From Mesostigma viride (Eukaryota; Streptophyta; Mesostigmatophyceae; Mesostigmatales; Mesostigmataceae): a stretch of 64,000 nt of DNA. The stretch lies in the NCBI GenBank assembly GCA_009746045.1, contig RPFO01000022.1:3398678-3462677 (forward strand), read 5' to 3'. The first letter of the stretch is position 1. Every line of letters begins with the position of its first letter. This document shows positions 30,813-43,419 of this stretch, in pieces. Made by a program: the position numbers and the translations under genes. The notes under the pieces are model-generated. The model was not told where the DNA came from and did not search any database. It saw only the letters and a list, made by a program, of their open reading frames with translations.

Positions 30813-33100
30813 ATGTTTTTGAATGGTGGCTTAACCGTTCCCCACACTGTTGTAGACCCCTTCTTGCATGCTGACGAACTTTTGAATGTATCTGTGTTAG
30901 TGGATAGCGGTGCGGCTAGCTCCTTTGTGAGCGAGGCCCTAGTTAGGCGTTTAGGACTAGTCCCTATCCCTCACACCAAGCCTGTCACTGTCCATTATGC
31001 TGACGGTCGCACCAGTCATTCCCCGGGTACGGTGTCCCTTCCCCTGGTCATACAAGGACGTACTGTCATTGAACCTGACGGCCACTATAGGCCCTATCAC
31101 TACCGCTGATGTATTACTAGGATTAGATTGGCACCAGGATAATAAGATTACTATTAATTATGATACCATGGTCATCTGGTTTCCAGATAGCTCTTACTGG
31201 GTACCGGAACGTCATTATAGAGTAGAAAATTTATCCTTGGTAGATATTACTCCTCCTACACCTGTTGATCCTCCTGTAAGACCTATACCTGAAGTATTAA
31301 TGTCCAATGATGAATTGCGATCTGAATCAAAGGAATATGGATATTTATTATGTATGTTCCTTCAGTTAGAAGTACAGGAGATACCTATTCCTAATAATAG
31401 TGTGGATATAGATGTGAACACAGTGGATACAATAGGGGTGGGATTTACTGAAAACGAAATAGTAAGATACATGGCTGTGATAGATTCCTCCAAAGTTTTT
31501 GAAGAAAAGACTCCTTCTTATCCTCCTCCTCGTTCTGTTTTACACCGTGTAGTTATTAAGGACGGTGCAGTTCCTACGCACTCTCCGATGTATAGAATGG
31601 GCCCTACCGAGTTAAAGGAACTAAAACAGATTTTAGTGTCACTATTAGAAGCAGGATTGATAGAGCCTAGTAACTCCCCTACTCAGCTGGTGTCCTGTTA
31701 GTCCCTAAGCCAAATGGCAAGTTTCGTTTAGTTACTGATTATAGGAAGTTAAATGATATCACTGTGAAGTCTAAATACCCTCTACCTCGTATTGATGATA
31801 TATTTAATAAGGTTAAAGGTTCTACCTGTTTCACTGTACTGGATTGTGCGGATGGTTTTTGGCAACTGCGTATAGCGCCCGAGGATTGTCATAAAACCGC
31901 CTTTGCTACCCCTTCTGGTCATTATCAGTTTAGAGTAGCGGCTATGGGACTCTGTAATTCTCCTGCCTCTTTTCAAATGTTGATGAATGAAGTGCTTAGA
32001 CCTGTTATGGGTAATTCTCACCTTCCCCAAGTGTCCTCTGATTTAAAGGATCCTTCCTTCTCCTCTGTTTCTTTATCTGAGCACGATCGTTCTTGTGCTC
32101 AGGCTTACTTAGATGACATCCTTATTTACTCCCCTGATTTTGAAACGCACCTACGTGATCTAAAGAAAGTCTTAGAAATAATGTCTGAAAATTCCTTGTG
32201 GGCTCGCCGTGCTAAAGTTCGTTCTGGTAGGAGTGTACCATTTTTAGGACATGTTTTGTCAGATGCCGGTGTCGCTACCGACCCGGATAAAACTAAGCCA
32301 ATTCAGGATTGGCCTACCCCTACCGACGTTAAAAGTGTACGTAGTTTCTTAGGGATTGCCTCTTACTATAGGCGTTTTATCCCTCGTTTCGCAACTATAG
32401 CAGCCCCTATCAATCATTTATTAAAGAAAGATATCCCCTTTATCTGGAGTAGTGAGTGTCAGTCTGCTTTTCAGTGTTTAAAATCCCTACTCCTCTCTCC
32501 TCCCGTACTCATCCTACCCGATACTGCCTAACCCTTTGTGGTAGCTACAGACGCTAGTAAGGTAGCTATAGGGGGCGTCCTTCTCCAGGATCAGGGTCAG
32601 GGCTTACAGCCAATTGAGTATATCTCTAGGACAATGCTCCCCGCGGAGCGTAACTATCCTGTACACCAGCAGGAACTCTTAGCTGTGGTGTATTGTTGCC
32701 ACGCGTGGCAGCACTTTCTTAAAGGTGCCCAATTTGATGTTTGCCTGAATGAACCCTGTGAGATAGATCCTTATAGATTAGTTATACAAACGGACCATCG
32801 TCCCCTTACCCATCTGCTCTCCCAACCCAACCTTACCCCTCGTCAAGCGCGCTGGATGGAGTTTTTAGCACAGTTTTCCCCTTTTAAACTTCAGTATGTT
32901 AAAGGTGTAGATAACATAGTACCTGATGCCCTCCGGCTCTCCCGTCGCGCAGATTACTCCTTTTTCGAGGACTTAGATGTTCTCAATACTACTCTAGTTC
33001 CTACCACTATTGGTGTAACCCCTTATGGTGAACTACCGGATGATGAATCTTATGCCTATCTCTTTCATACTGCTGTTCGCATGCCTGACCTCCTTTCTCA
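30813..33100 (+). CDS. G2 protease, RT and RNase H (fossil)
   Basis: Aspartic protease with SVLVDSGAASSFVSEALV (about 30900) and VLLGLDWHQD. Then RT with GKFRLVTDYRKLND, TCFTVLDCADGFWQLRIAPE and QAYLDDILIYSP (about 32104). Then RNase H with VATDASKVAIGGVLLQDQGQ and YPVHQQELLAVVYCC. Order and motifs match G1. Broken in several places. Confidence 0.9.
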
Positions 33101-33399
33101 CGTAGGACTCTCTCTCCCGTGTGAGGCCATTCCTGTGGTCTGTGTGGGGGGGGAGAGGAAACATAAAATCTCTATACCGCTTAGCCATATAGCGACTAGG
33201 TCAGGAAAGTCCTATGATAATATAGTCCCTCTAGGACCTCCCCTTCTCTTTGGCAAGGCGGTAGGAGACCTCTTTAAACCTGATATAGATACTTCTGTAG
33301 CGATGCCTACCTCTGATCTTGAGCGCCTTATTAGTAGATTTACTGCCACTGAGCCGGAAGCTTTAGCTGCCATTGCCTCCCATCCCCAACAGTTAGGCA

Positions 33400-34827
33400 A
33401 ATACCCCTGTAAATTTGTAGGTGGGTTTTTATATGTGCAGATAACAGATTCTCCCCCTCAATGGCGCCTTTATGTCCCTCCTATCTGTCGCTCCTCCTTG
33501 CTTTTTGAGTTGCATGATTTAGCTGCCCACCAGGGCGGTAAACGGGTACGGGACCTAGTAACCCGTTCTTACTACTGGCCTTCCCTCCAGGATGTAGATG
33601 AGTATGTTAGGACCTGCCAATCTTGTCAGGAAATGAAACCTAACAATGTAGGACAGATAGCCGAGCCTAGGACCCTTCCTGACCCCATCATGCCGTGGGA
33701 TTCCCTTATGATGGATTTTGTAGGACCTTTTAGAAAGAATGATAAGGGTAATGCTCAGATCCTTGTGTTTGTAGATCGCTTAATTACGCGTATGTGCCAT
33801 CTCGTGCCTTGTCCCTTGGAACTCACCGCACGCGATTGTGCACGCCTATACCTCAATAATGTTTATAGATCGATACCATGGTTTGAGTAGGCAGTTTATT
33901 TCTGACAAAGATAAGTTATTTACTTCTGATTTTTGGCAGCAGTTTTTCGCTGCTATCGGTACCAAGGTCACCTTCGGTACTGCCTACCACTCCTCCTCTT
34001 CTCATTTAGTAGAACGTCTGAATAGGGTAGTGGAAGAAGCTCTGCGGCACTATGTGAATGGTTCTGGGAGTGATTGGGAGGATTATCTCTGTCTGGTAGA
34101 GTTTTCCCTTAACAATTGCCCTCAGGCCGCGCATGGTTATACGCCCTTCTTCCTAGATACAGGTAGACAACCTCTTACCCCTACCTCTCTCTTAGCCAGC
34201 CGGGACAAGGATGATGTGTCCTGGGATACCGTAGAAGGTGTGCAGGCGTTATTAGATAAGATGAAGAATGCACACGACCACGCTATTGCAGGGTACCATA
34301 GGGCGCAGGCCAAGTACCTTGCTAGGTTGCGTGCCTCATTAGATAGAAGAGCACCTGAGATAGAAATAGGAGATTTAGTCTTAGTAGAAGGCCCTCGTGT
34401 TGGCCGATTTGCTCACAAGTTCGAAGCTGAACTTAACTTGAAACTCAGGCCCGCCTTCTTAGGACCCTTCCGTGTGTTGTCTAGAGTAGGTAATTTCTTG
34501 TATGAGATAGATATCCCTACCTCTTGGCAGACCCATTCGCGCACCTTTCATAGAAGCCAGCTGAAGCTTTATCACCAAAGCACGTTCGCTGGTAGAGAAT
34601 TAGCCCCTGCCCCTTTAGAGCATAATCCTGATACTGGTGAAGTAGAGGACAAGGTAGAGAGTATCGTGGCCCATAGGGACATTAAAAGAGGCCGCGGTAC
34701 TCAACGCCAGTATAAGGTTAAGTGGATGTATGCTCGTAGCGAGGTAGATAAAGTATGGTACACGGAGAATGAGTTAGATGGTTGTAGTCGCCTGTTGCAG
34801 GACTACAGAACCCTGCACCAGCTCTAG
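33400..34827 (+). CDS. G2 integrase with chromodomain (fossil)
   Basis: Zinc domain (LHDLAAHQGGKRVRDLV, CQSCQEMK), catalytic core (WDSLMMDFVGPFRKND; SRQFISDKDKLFTSDFW; SSSSHLVERLNRVVEEAL), then a linker with LVLVEGPRVGRFAHKF and a chromodomain (ESIVAHRDIKRGRGTQRQYK, VKWMYARSEVDKVWYTENEL). Equivalent to 10453-11830 of G1. Confidence 0.9.
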
Positions 34828-34878
34828 CTGTAGACCTTCTCCTCTCTTATATTATGCCTGCTGTCGACGGGTGGGTGG

Positions 34879-37245
34879 TTGTCCCCTCCCGGCTCCGCAG
34901 CCGTCATGGCGGAACCTACCCCTCCGACGGAGACCTTGCCGCCTACCCCTGATCCAGAGTTCTACTATGAGGCCCTTCCGGGCCGGTGGGTCTCCCGATC
35001 CAGCTACCCGGGTGGCCCATTCCATCCTGCCCTTCAGGCTAATCATGCGGCCTTGGTCCGGGCCGCCCTCTTTGGGGTCTCCTGGTTCGGGCCAGACCCC
35101 AATGAACCGCAGCAGTTGGTTGTTCATGGTTTTGACGACGCTGGGCACTGTCTTTTGGAGTGTGGGTCCCGCTGCCCTGCCTTGGGGCAAATAGACGCCA
35201 TTCTTCAGTGCCCTAGGATTTTCTCATACCTGTCTACCCCTGTGGGCCGCTCCTGCCTCCGGGAGGTTTTCCCTTGGCTTCCGGCCGAGGGCGAAGCCGA
35301 GACAGATGAGCACCCATGCGACCTCCTGCGGGCGGTTGAATTTATGGAGATTGCGGATCAGTCGGCGGGGATGTTAGCACATGGCGATCCTTCCCCTGTG
35401 GATGTACCGGTAGAGACGCAGTATACGCCGGAGTATTCGGCCTCAGTCGCAGCGTCCTCCTCCTCCGTGTCAGCGCCTTCCCCTGTCCCGTCTTCACCAC
35501 GGTCGTCCCAGCACGTGTCGGTGGAGCCGACGCCTACCCCTCCGGGTGTGGATCGCGAGCCTGACCACCTTGCGGCTACTGTGTCTGCAATGCAGGCCCA
35601 GATCCAGTCCCTGGCCTCGGCCTTCGGGGCCTTCATGGCGTCCCAGTCGCCTGCTTCAGTCGCGCCAGGTGGGGCGTCTGTTGCTGCTGTGCCTCCTACC
35701 CCTCCTGTTGCCTCGGCGACTATACGGCTTCGCCTGCGCCCCAGTGCAAGCCCGCGGTCGCTGTGGTTTCGTCGGCTGTTGCGGCTCCTACGCCTCCTGC
35801 TGCCACCGCGCCTGTGACCGCCGTACCTGCGCCTTCGCGCGAGTCTTCTGCCCCTGCGGTCGCGCCCGCCGTCGCTGCCTCCGAGCCTCCACAAGCTCCG
35901 TCGCAGCCATCGCGGGGCTTCTTTGGCGACACGAGTGGGCTTCCCAGGCTCTGGGAGGGTGGTCCCCCGCAGCGGGTTCCAGTGCCAGACTGGAGCCTGG
36001 ATGGTAGCCAGTTTTATGGCAAGGTGCCTGTCCCCACGGGCCCCATTTTCAACATGTGGCCTGAGGGTGCGCCTCCACCGGAGACCGGGGCGCCAGCTGC
36101 GGTGGCGGGTCCGTCGCGGTCTCCTTCGGCAGCGGGTCCGTCGCGGCCTCCCGTGGCGCCGGCGCCTTCTGCGCCTGTGCAGGATCCTACCCCTGTTTCG
36201 GTTCCGGCCCCTTCAGCTCCGCGCTCTTTGGTTGCGGTTGTTAGGGCCAGCGGCATTGATCATCGCGCCCTACGTGCTTCCGACTCCTTAAGGGAGCTGT
36301 CCCAGGGCGACCGGGATCGGGCCCCCTCTGTGATGCATGCTACGCCGGAGTCGCGAGATTCGCCAGTTCCTGGGTACGGTATGTCTGCGATCGCCTGCCG
36401 ACAGTGTGACCTGCCGCGCGTCGCTGCCGAGCTGGCTATTTCGCCCATGTCCTATGGGTTCTCCCAGGTGTGTCGGGCGCCGCGTGACCGTAACCTACCC
36501 ATTGATACTGATCGGCCTCCGTGCGACATGGTTGTTTTAGCAGATCCTGTGTTCCAGGGTGAGATCCTGGTTCGGCGAGTCCTGTATCGTTGGGCGAGGC
36601 GTCACAACGACTTGGACACCTACGGTGGTTACCAGTGGGCTTACCCTCCGCCTCTGGGCATTATGGCCTCAGATGCCCTTACGGTCGAGTATCCTGCGGT
36701 GCCTGGTGCCACGTATGGCGCGGTTCTCCTGCAGCCCCTCTTGGAGTGGGATGCCCGCCGTCCAGCGCCCCTCCCGGACCAGGGCCTGGACTCCCGTGGC
36801 CATCCTCCCCCTCGGGCTAGCGACTATCTAGAGACGTTCGGGTCGCGACAATGCGCTCGTCGGTGGCGCTCACGTGAGGTTCGGCACATCAGGTTGTGGC
36901 CGGCTAATGTGGAGCCTCTGCTAGATCTGTTCTTCCCGACGGGCAGCCTTGCGTCATCGGATCCGGTTACTACCATTGCCTACTCCTGCGGGCTCTCTGT
37001 TTGATCGCGGTAGAGCCTTTCCTACGCCTCTTTGCCTGTGGCTTCCTGGACTGGGCCCGTGGCCAGGTGGTCCTTACGCAGCATAGGTATTACTGGGCCT
37101 TTCTGGGCCTTTTTCCTGATGGCGTGTAGGCCGATGTTTTCCTCACTGTAGATAGGCATGATAATGCCAACGACGTGGCCCACTACCATGCGTATCTGGA
37201 TGTTCTGCTGGCCTCGCGTGGCACCTACCAGACTGATGGCAACTA
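34879..37245 (+). CDS. G2 extra ORF downstream of integrase (unknown function, fossil)
   Basis: Counterpart of the G1 extra ORF. The N-terminal region begins after MAEPTPPTETLPPTPDPEFY and has VVHGFDDAGHCLLECGSRCP and YLSTPVGRSCLREVFPWLP. A long Ser/Pro/Ala linker follows, with MQAQIQSLASAFGAFMASQ that may be helical. The C-terminal part includes GMSAIACRQCDLPRVAAELA, RRVLYRWARRHNDLDTYGGY and FGSRQCARRWRSREVRH. Amino-acid conservation between G1 and G2 across both ends of the region suggests selection before decay. No transmembrane segment is visible. Function unknown. Confidence 0.7.
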
Positions 37246-37619
37246 GATAGAGGGCCTTAGGCCCGACCTGAGGGTGTTGTCCCTCCGGTATATAGAGTCG
37301 CCCTCATATTCTGGCCAGTTGATTGGTCGTTCTTGGTCCTTGGTGCTGATTTGTTTACTCTGTGTGTCCTGCCCAGTGCCGTCCCTCCCGGCATGCAAGG
37401 CCTCTGTGCCAGGCAGTTAGGGGATCCTCCCACCAGGCTTGGTGCTGGTTAACCCTACACCACTCGGGGTGGAACCGAGTTAACTTGTTGGTGCTTTGTA
37501 TCTTGGATGGCCTGTCGATTGTGTTGGGGTGTGCTGGGTGCATTAGGTTCTTCCTACCCCTTGGTTTCCTCCCTGTGCGTAGGGAGCTCTAGGGCTCCCT
37601 ACCTTTGTGGGGGGGGAGG
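37246..37619 (+). other. G2 3' untranslated region with polypurine tract
   Basis: Non-coding counterpart of 7688-8048, ending with the G-run TTTGTGGGGGGGGAGG next to the LTR. Confidence 0.75.
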
Positions 37620-39899
37620 TGTTACGTTGCGTAACAATTCGTTGTACTAGTTACGGACGTAAATTAGGTCCTTTGCCTCGGTCGTTCCTCGGTTTACGTG
37701 TAGTTTGTACTGGGACACTGTTGTCCTCGTAACAGTACTGTGGTGCATTGGATGCTTTTGGGCGTCGCACCGCGTACTTTATTAGTGGTCCTTATCCTTC
37801 GGACAGAATGTAGTGAACCAGCGTGCATCTGTACATTTGTAGGCGAGGGCCAGGTCGGCCCGAGCATGCTGGACCGTTGGTGATCATTTATGCACGTTCT
37901 ACCCCTCGTGTTGGCACTCGGCGTGTGTTAACTCGTCGTCTGTCCCTGGTCCTAATTTTAGGACTGAGTTCAACTCAGTCCTAATTTTAGGACCTAATTT
38001 TGAGGTTTTGTAGAAAATTCGCCCCGGTCGGAATATTTGGCAGAAAAATTTTCTCAAAATTTATTCAAATACTACTTGAAAAGATCTTTCTTGGACATAT
38101 TTTTGGGATTTTTTTGGATTTGATTTGGGCGTCTAACCGTACGGTGAAAGTACAGGTGGTAAGGGTACATTTTCACGCGAAACGTGAGTTCCGGAAATGC
38201 ACGACCTAGCCATGGCGGCTTGCGCCCATGCATGCAGTTTACGTTTTCGGACGATTTTGCGGGCCAAACCCAGGAAATAGATTTTTTATGTCCTAAAGAT
38301 GATACAAGTGAATTTTAACCTCGCGGGGATGCGATTTACTGGGTGTCGGCACTGTTCTTGCTGGAAAAATCTGCGATTAGGCAGGTCGACGGAATGGATT
38401 ACTACAATTGATTCCCGGATCAAATCGAAGGGTTTATAGGTTTCTTTCTACCTTTTATCGTGTATTGTCGTAGGTTAAGTCTAGTGGCAGTAAAGATTTG
38501 ATGATTTCGACCACTCTGTCACGTCATGGTTTGTGTGCCGCAAAGTGCCACTTTTGCAGGCACCGCCTGGGCCAAGGTAACGCCAGCCGTGCCAGGTAAA
38601 GCTGGAATATCGCTGCTTCATCGTTTCTTGGTATTCTTACATGAGTTTAAGCTTGCGATGCGCTGTCAGTTTTGAGTCTTGCTGCTCTTTCTTGACCGTT
38701 GCCTGCCCCTCTCTAAAACCATCTTTTTAGATGATCTTACCAGGCATTTGCCTTACCGTAGCGTGGCTGTACAAGGTTTTAGGTGCTGAATGGGTTAAAA
38801 CACTTTCATAGATGTTAGTTATTCTCTTGCTATGTTCATACTGCATGATTGTGTGGTCATGGGCTGCGTCAAGGGTACTGTCAAGCTTATACGGGTGAGT
38901 GAAAAATCATGGTGATAAACCACTGTCATCATGTGCCAGCAGGTATCCTGGCCATGTCATGGCAAGGTAATACAGTTTTATCCATGTCCATTCTTGTAAA
39001 GAACAATTAAATGTGACTAACCTACCCATTATATCGGTGGTTATTACTTATAATACATCCCTTTGTAGCTACGTATCCATACGCATTCCCTACATGTATG
39101 CATAGGCTTTCACACATAATAAGGTACAATATAACTGCAATATGATGATGCAAGTATGTTTTCCTATTATGCCTGAAGGGAAATGGGCTGATTGACATGG
39201 TTTGTGGCCACGCTACTATGTAGTATGACCGCACTTACATGCTTGCAAATTGCTAGCATGGCCCAGTCCTATGTATAGGACTGGCAGTATTTGGCGTGTT
39301 TTAGGCAGTGCCAGTGGCCAAATTGAGTCCAGTTTTTTGCCACAGGTCAAGAACTATATTTTTTACATGCCTGTATTTTTTTAACATGCATATGGAATTT
39401 ATTCAATTTTTGCCACTCGTGCTTCCACACAAAAATGCAAATTCGCCGACGGTGCCATACATCCATGTAATTTTTAGGAGTTTGGGTCAAGTTTTCACTG
39501 ATGTAGTATTTTTGCCAGCAAGAGGACATCAAATACTCCATAGACCCACATCTAAGCATCTTGGATGGACCCCCCACCTAGTCACTACACACGGTTGAAA
39601 AAGGTCAACTCAGTCCTATTATTAGGACTGAGTTGGGACAGACGACGAGTTAAATGAATTATCACATATTAGCTTGGGTCACGGCAGAGTAGTTGTGTTT
39701 CCTTCCTCTATTCCTGGAGTAAACGGGTTTGTGTAAATGGCTTATGGCGTATTATAGTAGCACATACGTAAATGCATTGAGATCTGGATCGTCTCGTTCG
39801 TCTTTCGCTATAGGGGTTTAACTAGAGGCGGCCTTACTAGTTTAGGTAGCATTAGGCCGGGTAGAGGTAGAGGTGGCGGTAGAAGTTTAGGACGTAACA
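37620..39899 (+). repeat. 3' LTR of G2, split by an insertion
   Basis: The LTR starts TGTTACGTTGCGTAAC at 37620 and ends GACGTAACA at 39899. Homology to the G1 LTR covers 37620-37931 and 39650-39899; the part between is a separate DNA element. It is followed directly by the gag-like fossil on the minus strand. Confidence 0.92.
37932..39649. mobile_element. Non-autonomous DNA transposon with TTAA target (piggyBac-like)
   Basis: Ends are inverted: CTCGTCGTCTGTCCC at the left and GGGACAGACGACGAG at the right, flanked on both sides by TTAA (37928-37931, 39650-39653). A TTAA target duplication is the hallmark of piggyBac transposition. Subterminal repeats of CCTAATTTTAGGACTGAGTT type occur at both ends. 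The 1.7-kb interior shows no transposase. The G1 LTR has TTGATATGAATT at the corresponding place, an empty-site comparison that supports insertion. Confidence 0.8.
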
Positions 39900-41300
39900 C
39901 TATCCTCCTCCTCCTGCCCCTCCCCCCTGACCCTCTTTACTGAGGTGCCCATGGCCCCCTTGCTGAGGGGGGCCAGGGCCAGCTTGATATACTCCAGGGC
40001 CTCCTTCATGTCCTCCCAATGCTTTGCCATTCCTGTTGCAAGCATAGCGTATGTGTTTTTGTCAAGTTTGAGTTTCTCCAGGAAAGCATGCAGCAAGAAC
40101 TTGTGATCTAGCTGCTGGACATCAGGACGGGCTTTGATGGCTAGCTCATATTTCTTGGTCTCAGCCACATAGTCTAAGGAGCTGACCTGGTATTCCTCTA
40201 CCCACCTAAATGCCCCATACATATCCACAGATGAGGGGGTGGAGAGGAGGTCAGTTAGCTCCCTCACGAAGCTCTCCCAGACTGCCTTAGCCTGTGTATC
40301 CTGCCACCTGGGATACCTACGCTGGAAGACGAGAATGAGATTCTGAATCTGAGTGGAAGACTGATGGTAAAAATCCCCCTGCATGAGAGACCCAAACCAG
40401 TTCTTGACATTCAGTTCCTCCCTGGCTAACTGGAGAGAGAGAAGTACATGATTCCCCTGCTCCCTAGTATGCCCCTCCGGCAGCCCCCTGACATTGATCC
40501 TATCCACAGGACGGTTCTCATTGTAAGTAGGCCAGCGGGAGGGGGATGCAGGGGGAGAGGGAGAGGAGGGTGCTGCTGCAGCATTCACAGGAGATACATG
40601 TTGTGTGGGAGGTACTACGTGAGTGAGCTGAGCAGGAGGGACATGCATGGGCTGAGTAGGATGGGTGGGCAACAGATGGGTGGGCTGGGTAGGGTTATGA
40701 GTATGTGTGACTTCCCGCCTCCTGCTGCGGGCCTCCTCCCATTCATGGAAGGTGGGAGAGAGAGACACGTCATCGTCAGTAGGGTTAGTAATGTCATGGT
40801 GCAGCCAGGCAGGCAACAACCTACCAGCCCCGGACAGGATGGCATTGTGGATTGTGCAGGCGCTCCAGGTCTCGCACCAGGCGCGCCCTGTTGCCCTGGA
40901 CCCTCCTCCCTGCAAGGAGGGCCTGCAGGGCAGGCAGCAAGGCGTCACACACTGAACGTGTGTGCAGCTGGATGTTGGGCAAGCCCAGTAAGTGCGTAAT
41001 GATCGCACAAACCAAGCTGCCCGCCTCAGCGATGTGCAGCTGCTGAGTCCTATCAGCCAGCCCGCGAAAGTATGCTGTGCATGGCAGCCTCAATGGCCCG
41101 CCACACGTGCTCATCCCCCAGGGTGCATGATCATGTCATCACCAGCCAGATCACCCTCCATCACCTCCGGCAGCTGCCCCGCCTGGGTGGGCCCCGAGGG
41201 CCCAACTGCCCCGGCCAGGTCCTTGTCCTTGGGGCGCCTGGAGGGGGCCTGCCCTCCTGAGCCGCTGGAGGGGCCAGAGACACCCTCCATGGGAGTTGCC
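39890..41300 (-). pseudogene. gag-like coding fossil
   Basis: On the minus strand a coding trace resembles a retroelement capsid: QLHIAEAGSLVCAIITHLLG at the start, a His/Pro/Thr-rich middle, then VWESFVRELTDLLSTPSSVD, SSLDYVAETKKYELAIKARP and LDHKFLLHAFLEKLKLDKNT, which fits the helical pattern of a Ty3-type gag. It ends at the G2 LTR boundary, so G2 appears to have inserted into it. It is broken in about three places; the parent family is not identified. A domesticated gag gene is a less likely alternative. Confidence 0.5.
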
Positions 41301-41595
41301 TCCCCCGCCTAGCTGCGCCGGAGGCGCCGGCGTCGCTGCCGGGGTCCCTGCAACCCCGGGAGCTGGCGTCGCCGCCGGGGTCCCTGCAACCCCGGTGGCC
41401 TCAGCAGTCGCCTGGCCCCCCGCGCGGGGCGGGGGAGCCGGCTGCTGAGGGTGGGCCCTCTGACCTGCCAGAGCCCTAAGCACACCTGGAATTGTACTAC
41501 ATTTTTCAAATTGTACTTCAGTTTTGAAAGTTGCATTTTCATGCATTTAAAGTTTCAACTAAAGTCTTTGAGGAAAAAAAAGTTCGGCGGCGGCC

Positions 41596-42497
41596 GTGGC
41601 ACCGTTGCACCGTTGCACCGTTGCACCGTTGCACCTCAAATTGCATATATGCACACACCTTTGCACATGCAATTGTTATCCATGGGATTTATGTAGGTGG
41701 ATGGGTCATGCAAGGGTTACCTAGATGCTCATGACACCGTGCCACCGTGGCGCCGTTGCACCGTTGCACCGTTGCACCGTTGCACCTCAAATTGCATATA
41801 AACACACACCTTTGCACATACAATGGTTATCCATTGGGATTTATCAAGGGTAATGGGTCATGCAAGGGTTACCTAGACATGCTCATGACACCGTTGCATC
41901 GTGGCATCGTGCCACGTGCCACCGTGGCACCGTGGCACCGTTGCACCGTTGCACCGTTGCACTGTTGCACCTCAAATTGCATATAAAAAAACACCTTTGC
42001 ACATGCAATTGTTATCCATGGGTTTTATGTAGGTGGATGGGTCATGCAAGGGTTACCTAGATGCTCATGACACCATGGCACCGTGGCATCGTGCCACCGT
42101 GCCACCGTGCCACTGTGCCACCTCAAAAGTTGCATATAAACACGTACACATATTTGCACATACAATGGTTATCCATTGGGATTTATCAAGGGTAATGGGT
42201 CATGCAAGGGTTACCTAGACATGCTCATGACACCGTTGCATCGTGGCATCGTGCCACCGTGCCACCGTGCCACCGTGCCACCGTGGCACCGTGGCACCGT
42301 TGCACCGTTGCACCGTTGCACCGTTGCACCTCAAATTGCATATAAACACACACCTTTCCGTTTTTCCGCGTTTTCCGCGGCCCGGCACTGAACGCAAATG
42401 GTTTTCACCTTTGCGGAGTGCCTGATCAGAACACACCTTTGCACATGCAATTGTTATCCATGGAGCCACCATGCCACCGTGCCACCGTGCCACCTCC
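41596..42497 (+). repeat. Tandem array with octamer (CACCGTTG)n blocks
   Basis: About five units of 150-210 bp. Each has a run of CACCGTTG or CACCGTGC/CACCGTGG octamers, then CACCTCAAATTGCATATA, then TTGCACATGCAATTGTTATC, a stretch GGGTCATGCAAGGGTTACCT and CTCATGACAC. One unit holds an extra block of about 75 bp (42355-42430) between duplicated CACACCTTT motifs. No coding. Confidence 0.92.
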
Positions 42498-42775
42498 ACA
42501 ACGGTATGAAAGTGCCAAAAAATGCCCTTATAAGCCCTACATGGAGCAAATTGAGTCCAAACATGCTAGATATTGGTAGGCAGCATGTCCAGGACACCAG
42601 TAGAAGGAATTTGACTTTCCAGAATTTTCCGACATCGGTTGGTCTATTTTTGGCATGTCTATTTTTAGCAACTTTCCAGATTTTAATATAAACAAATACC
42701 ACTTAGTATGCAAATAAAGAGCTCCTGGCCTGGCTATTTGCAGGTAGGCTAATGCTCATGTCTACCAACTGTGCA

Positions 42776-43330
42776 CCAGGTCCCATGGTCATCTGACCTC
42801 ATTTGGTGACAAACTGCCACCAAATGCTAGCAAAAACGCACTGTTTCACCACATCTCATTGCAGTTTCCATAGAAGGTGTGTTCAGTCGAGGCTGGAAAT
42901 TTGCAATCACATTGCACATCATAAATGTAGACATGGCACAAAAAATCAGGTCCAACGTACTGTATTTGGTAACAAAATGCCACCAAATGCTAGCAAAAAT
43001 GTGCGTTTTTCGCGTTTTTTAGACACATTTCATGACAGTTTTCATACAAGATGTGCTCAGTTGGGGCTGGAAACTTGCAAGCATATTAAATATCATCATT
43101 GTAGACATTGCACAAAAATTCAGGTCCGTTGTACTTCATTCATTGACAGCTCGCTACCAAATGTGAGAAAAAATGTGCGATTTTTGCATTTCCGCCACAT
43201 TTCCAAGTGCAGTTTCCCATGCCAGGTGTGCTCAGTTGAGGCTGAAAACAAGCGCGCATGTTAATCATCATCATTTCAGACATTGCACAAAACTTAATTC
43301 AGGTCCATCAAGTGTCATTGGGTTCACTGG
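42776..43330 (+). repeat. Diverged ~175-bp satellite, three copies
   Basis: Motifs recur at about 175-bp spacing: CAGGTCC, CCACCAAATGCTAGCAAAAA, GTGTGCTCAGTTGAGGCTG and GACATTGCACAAAA. Copies begin at about 42776, 42947 and 43122, with a partial fourth. The unit is close to nucleosome-repeat length. C2 is inserted at its right side. Confidence 0.85.
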
Positions 43331-43419
43331 TCCATGCAACACCTGCCAGTTTCCAGCTAATCACTCAACCTTGGATGCAAAGTTCTTTTGTAACGGTATG
43401 GCCAACTCCCACCAACTGT

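Larger units (their letters stand above)
29991..39899 (+). mobile_element. Ty3/gypsy chromovirus G2 (fossil, broken)
   Basis: The plus-strand relative of G1, in inverted orientation 15.7 kb away. Order: gag with a zinc knuckle, protease, RT, RNase H, integrase with chromodomain, extra ORF, untranslated region, polypurine tract and 3' LTR. It starts abruptly beside the C1 right LTR without a 5' LTR. It is broken, with about six interruptions, and carries a 1.7-kb TTAA-flanked insertion in its 3' LTR. Internal coding is close to G1 throughout, differing by a few percent by eye. Confidence 0.95.

Noticed and set aside
34879-37245. Extra ORF as an envelope gene
   Set aside because: No signal peptide, transmembrane segment or cysteine pattern of a glycoprotein is visible.
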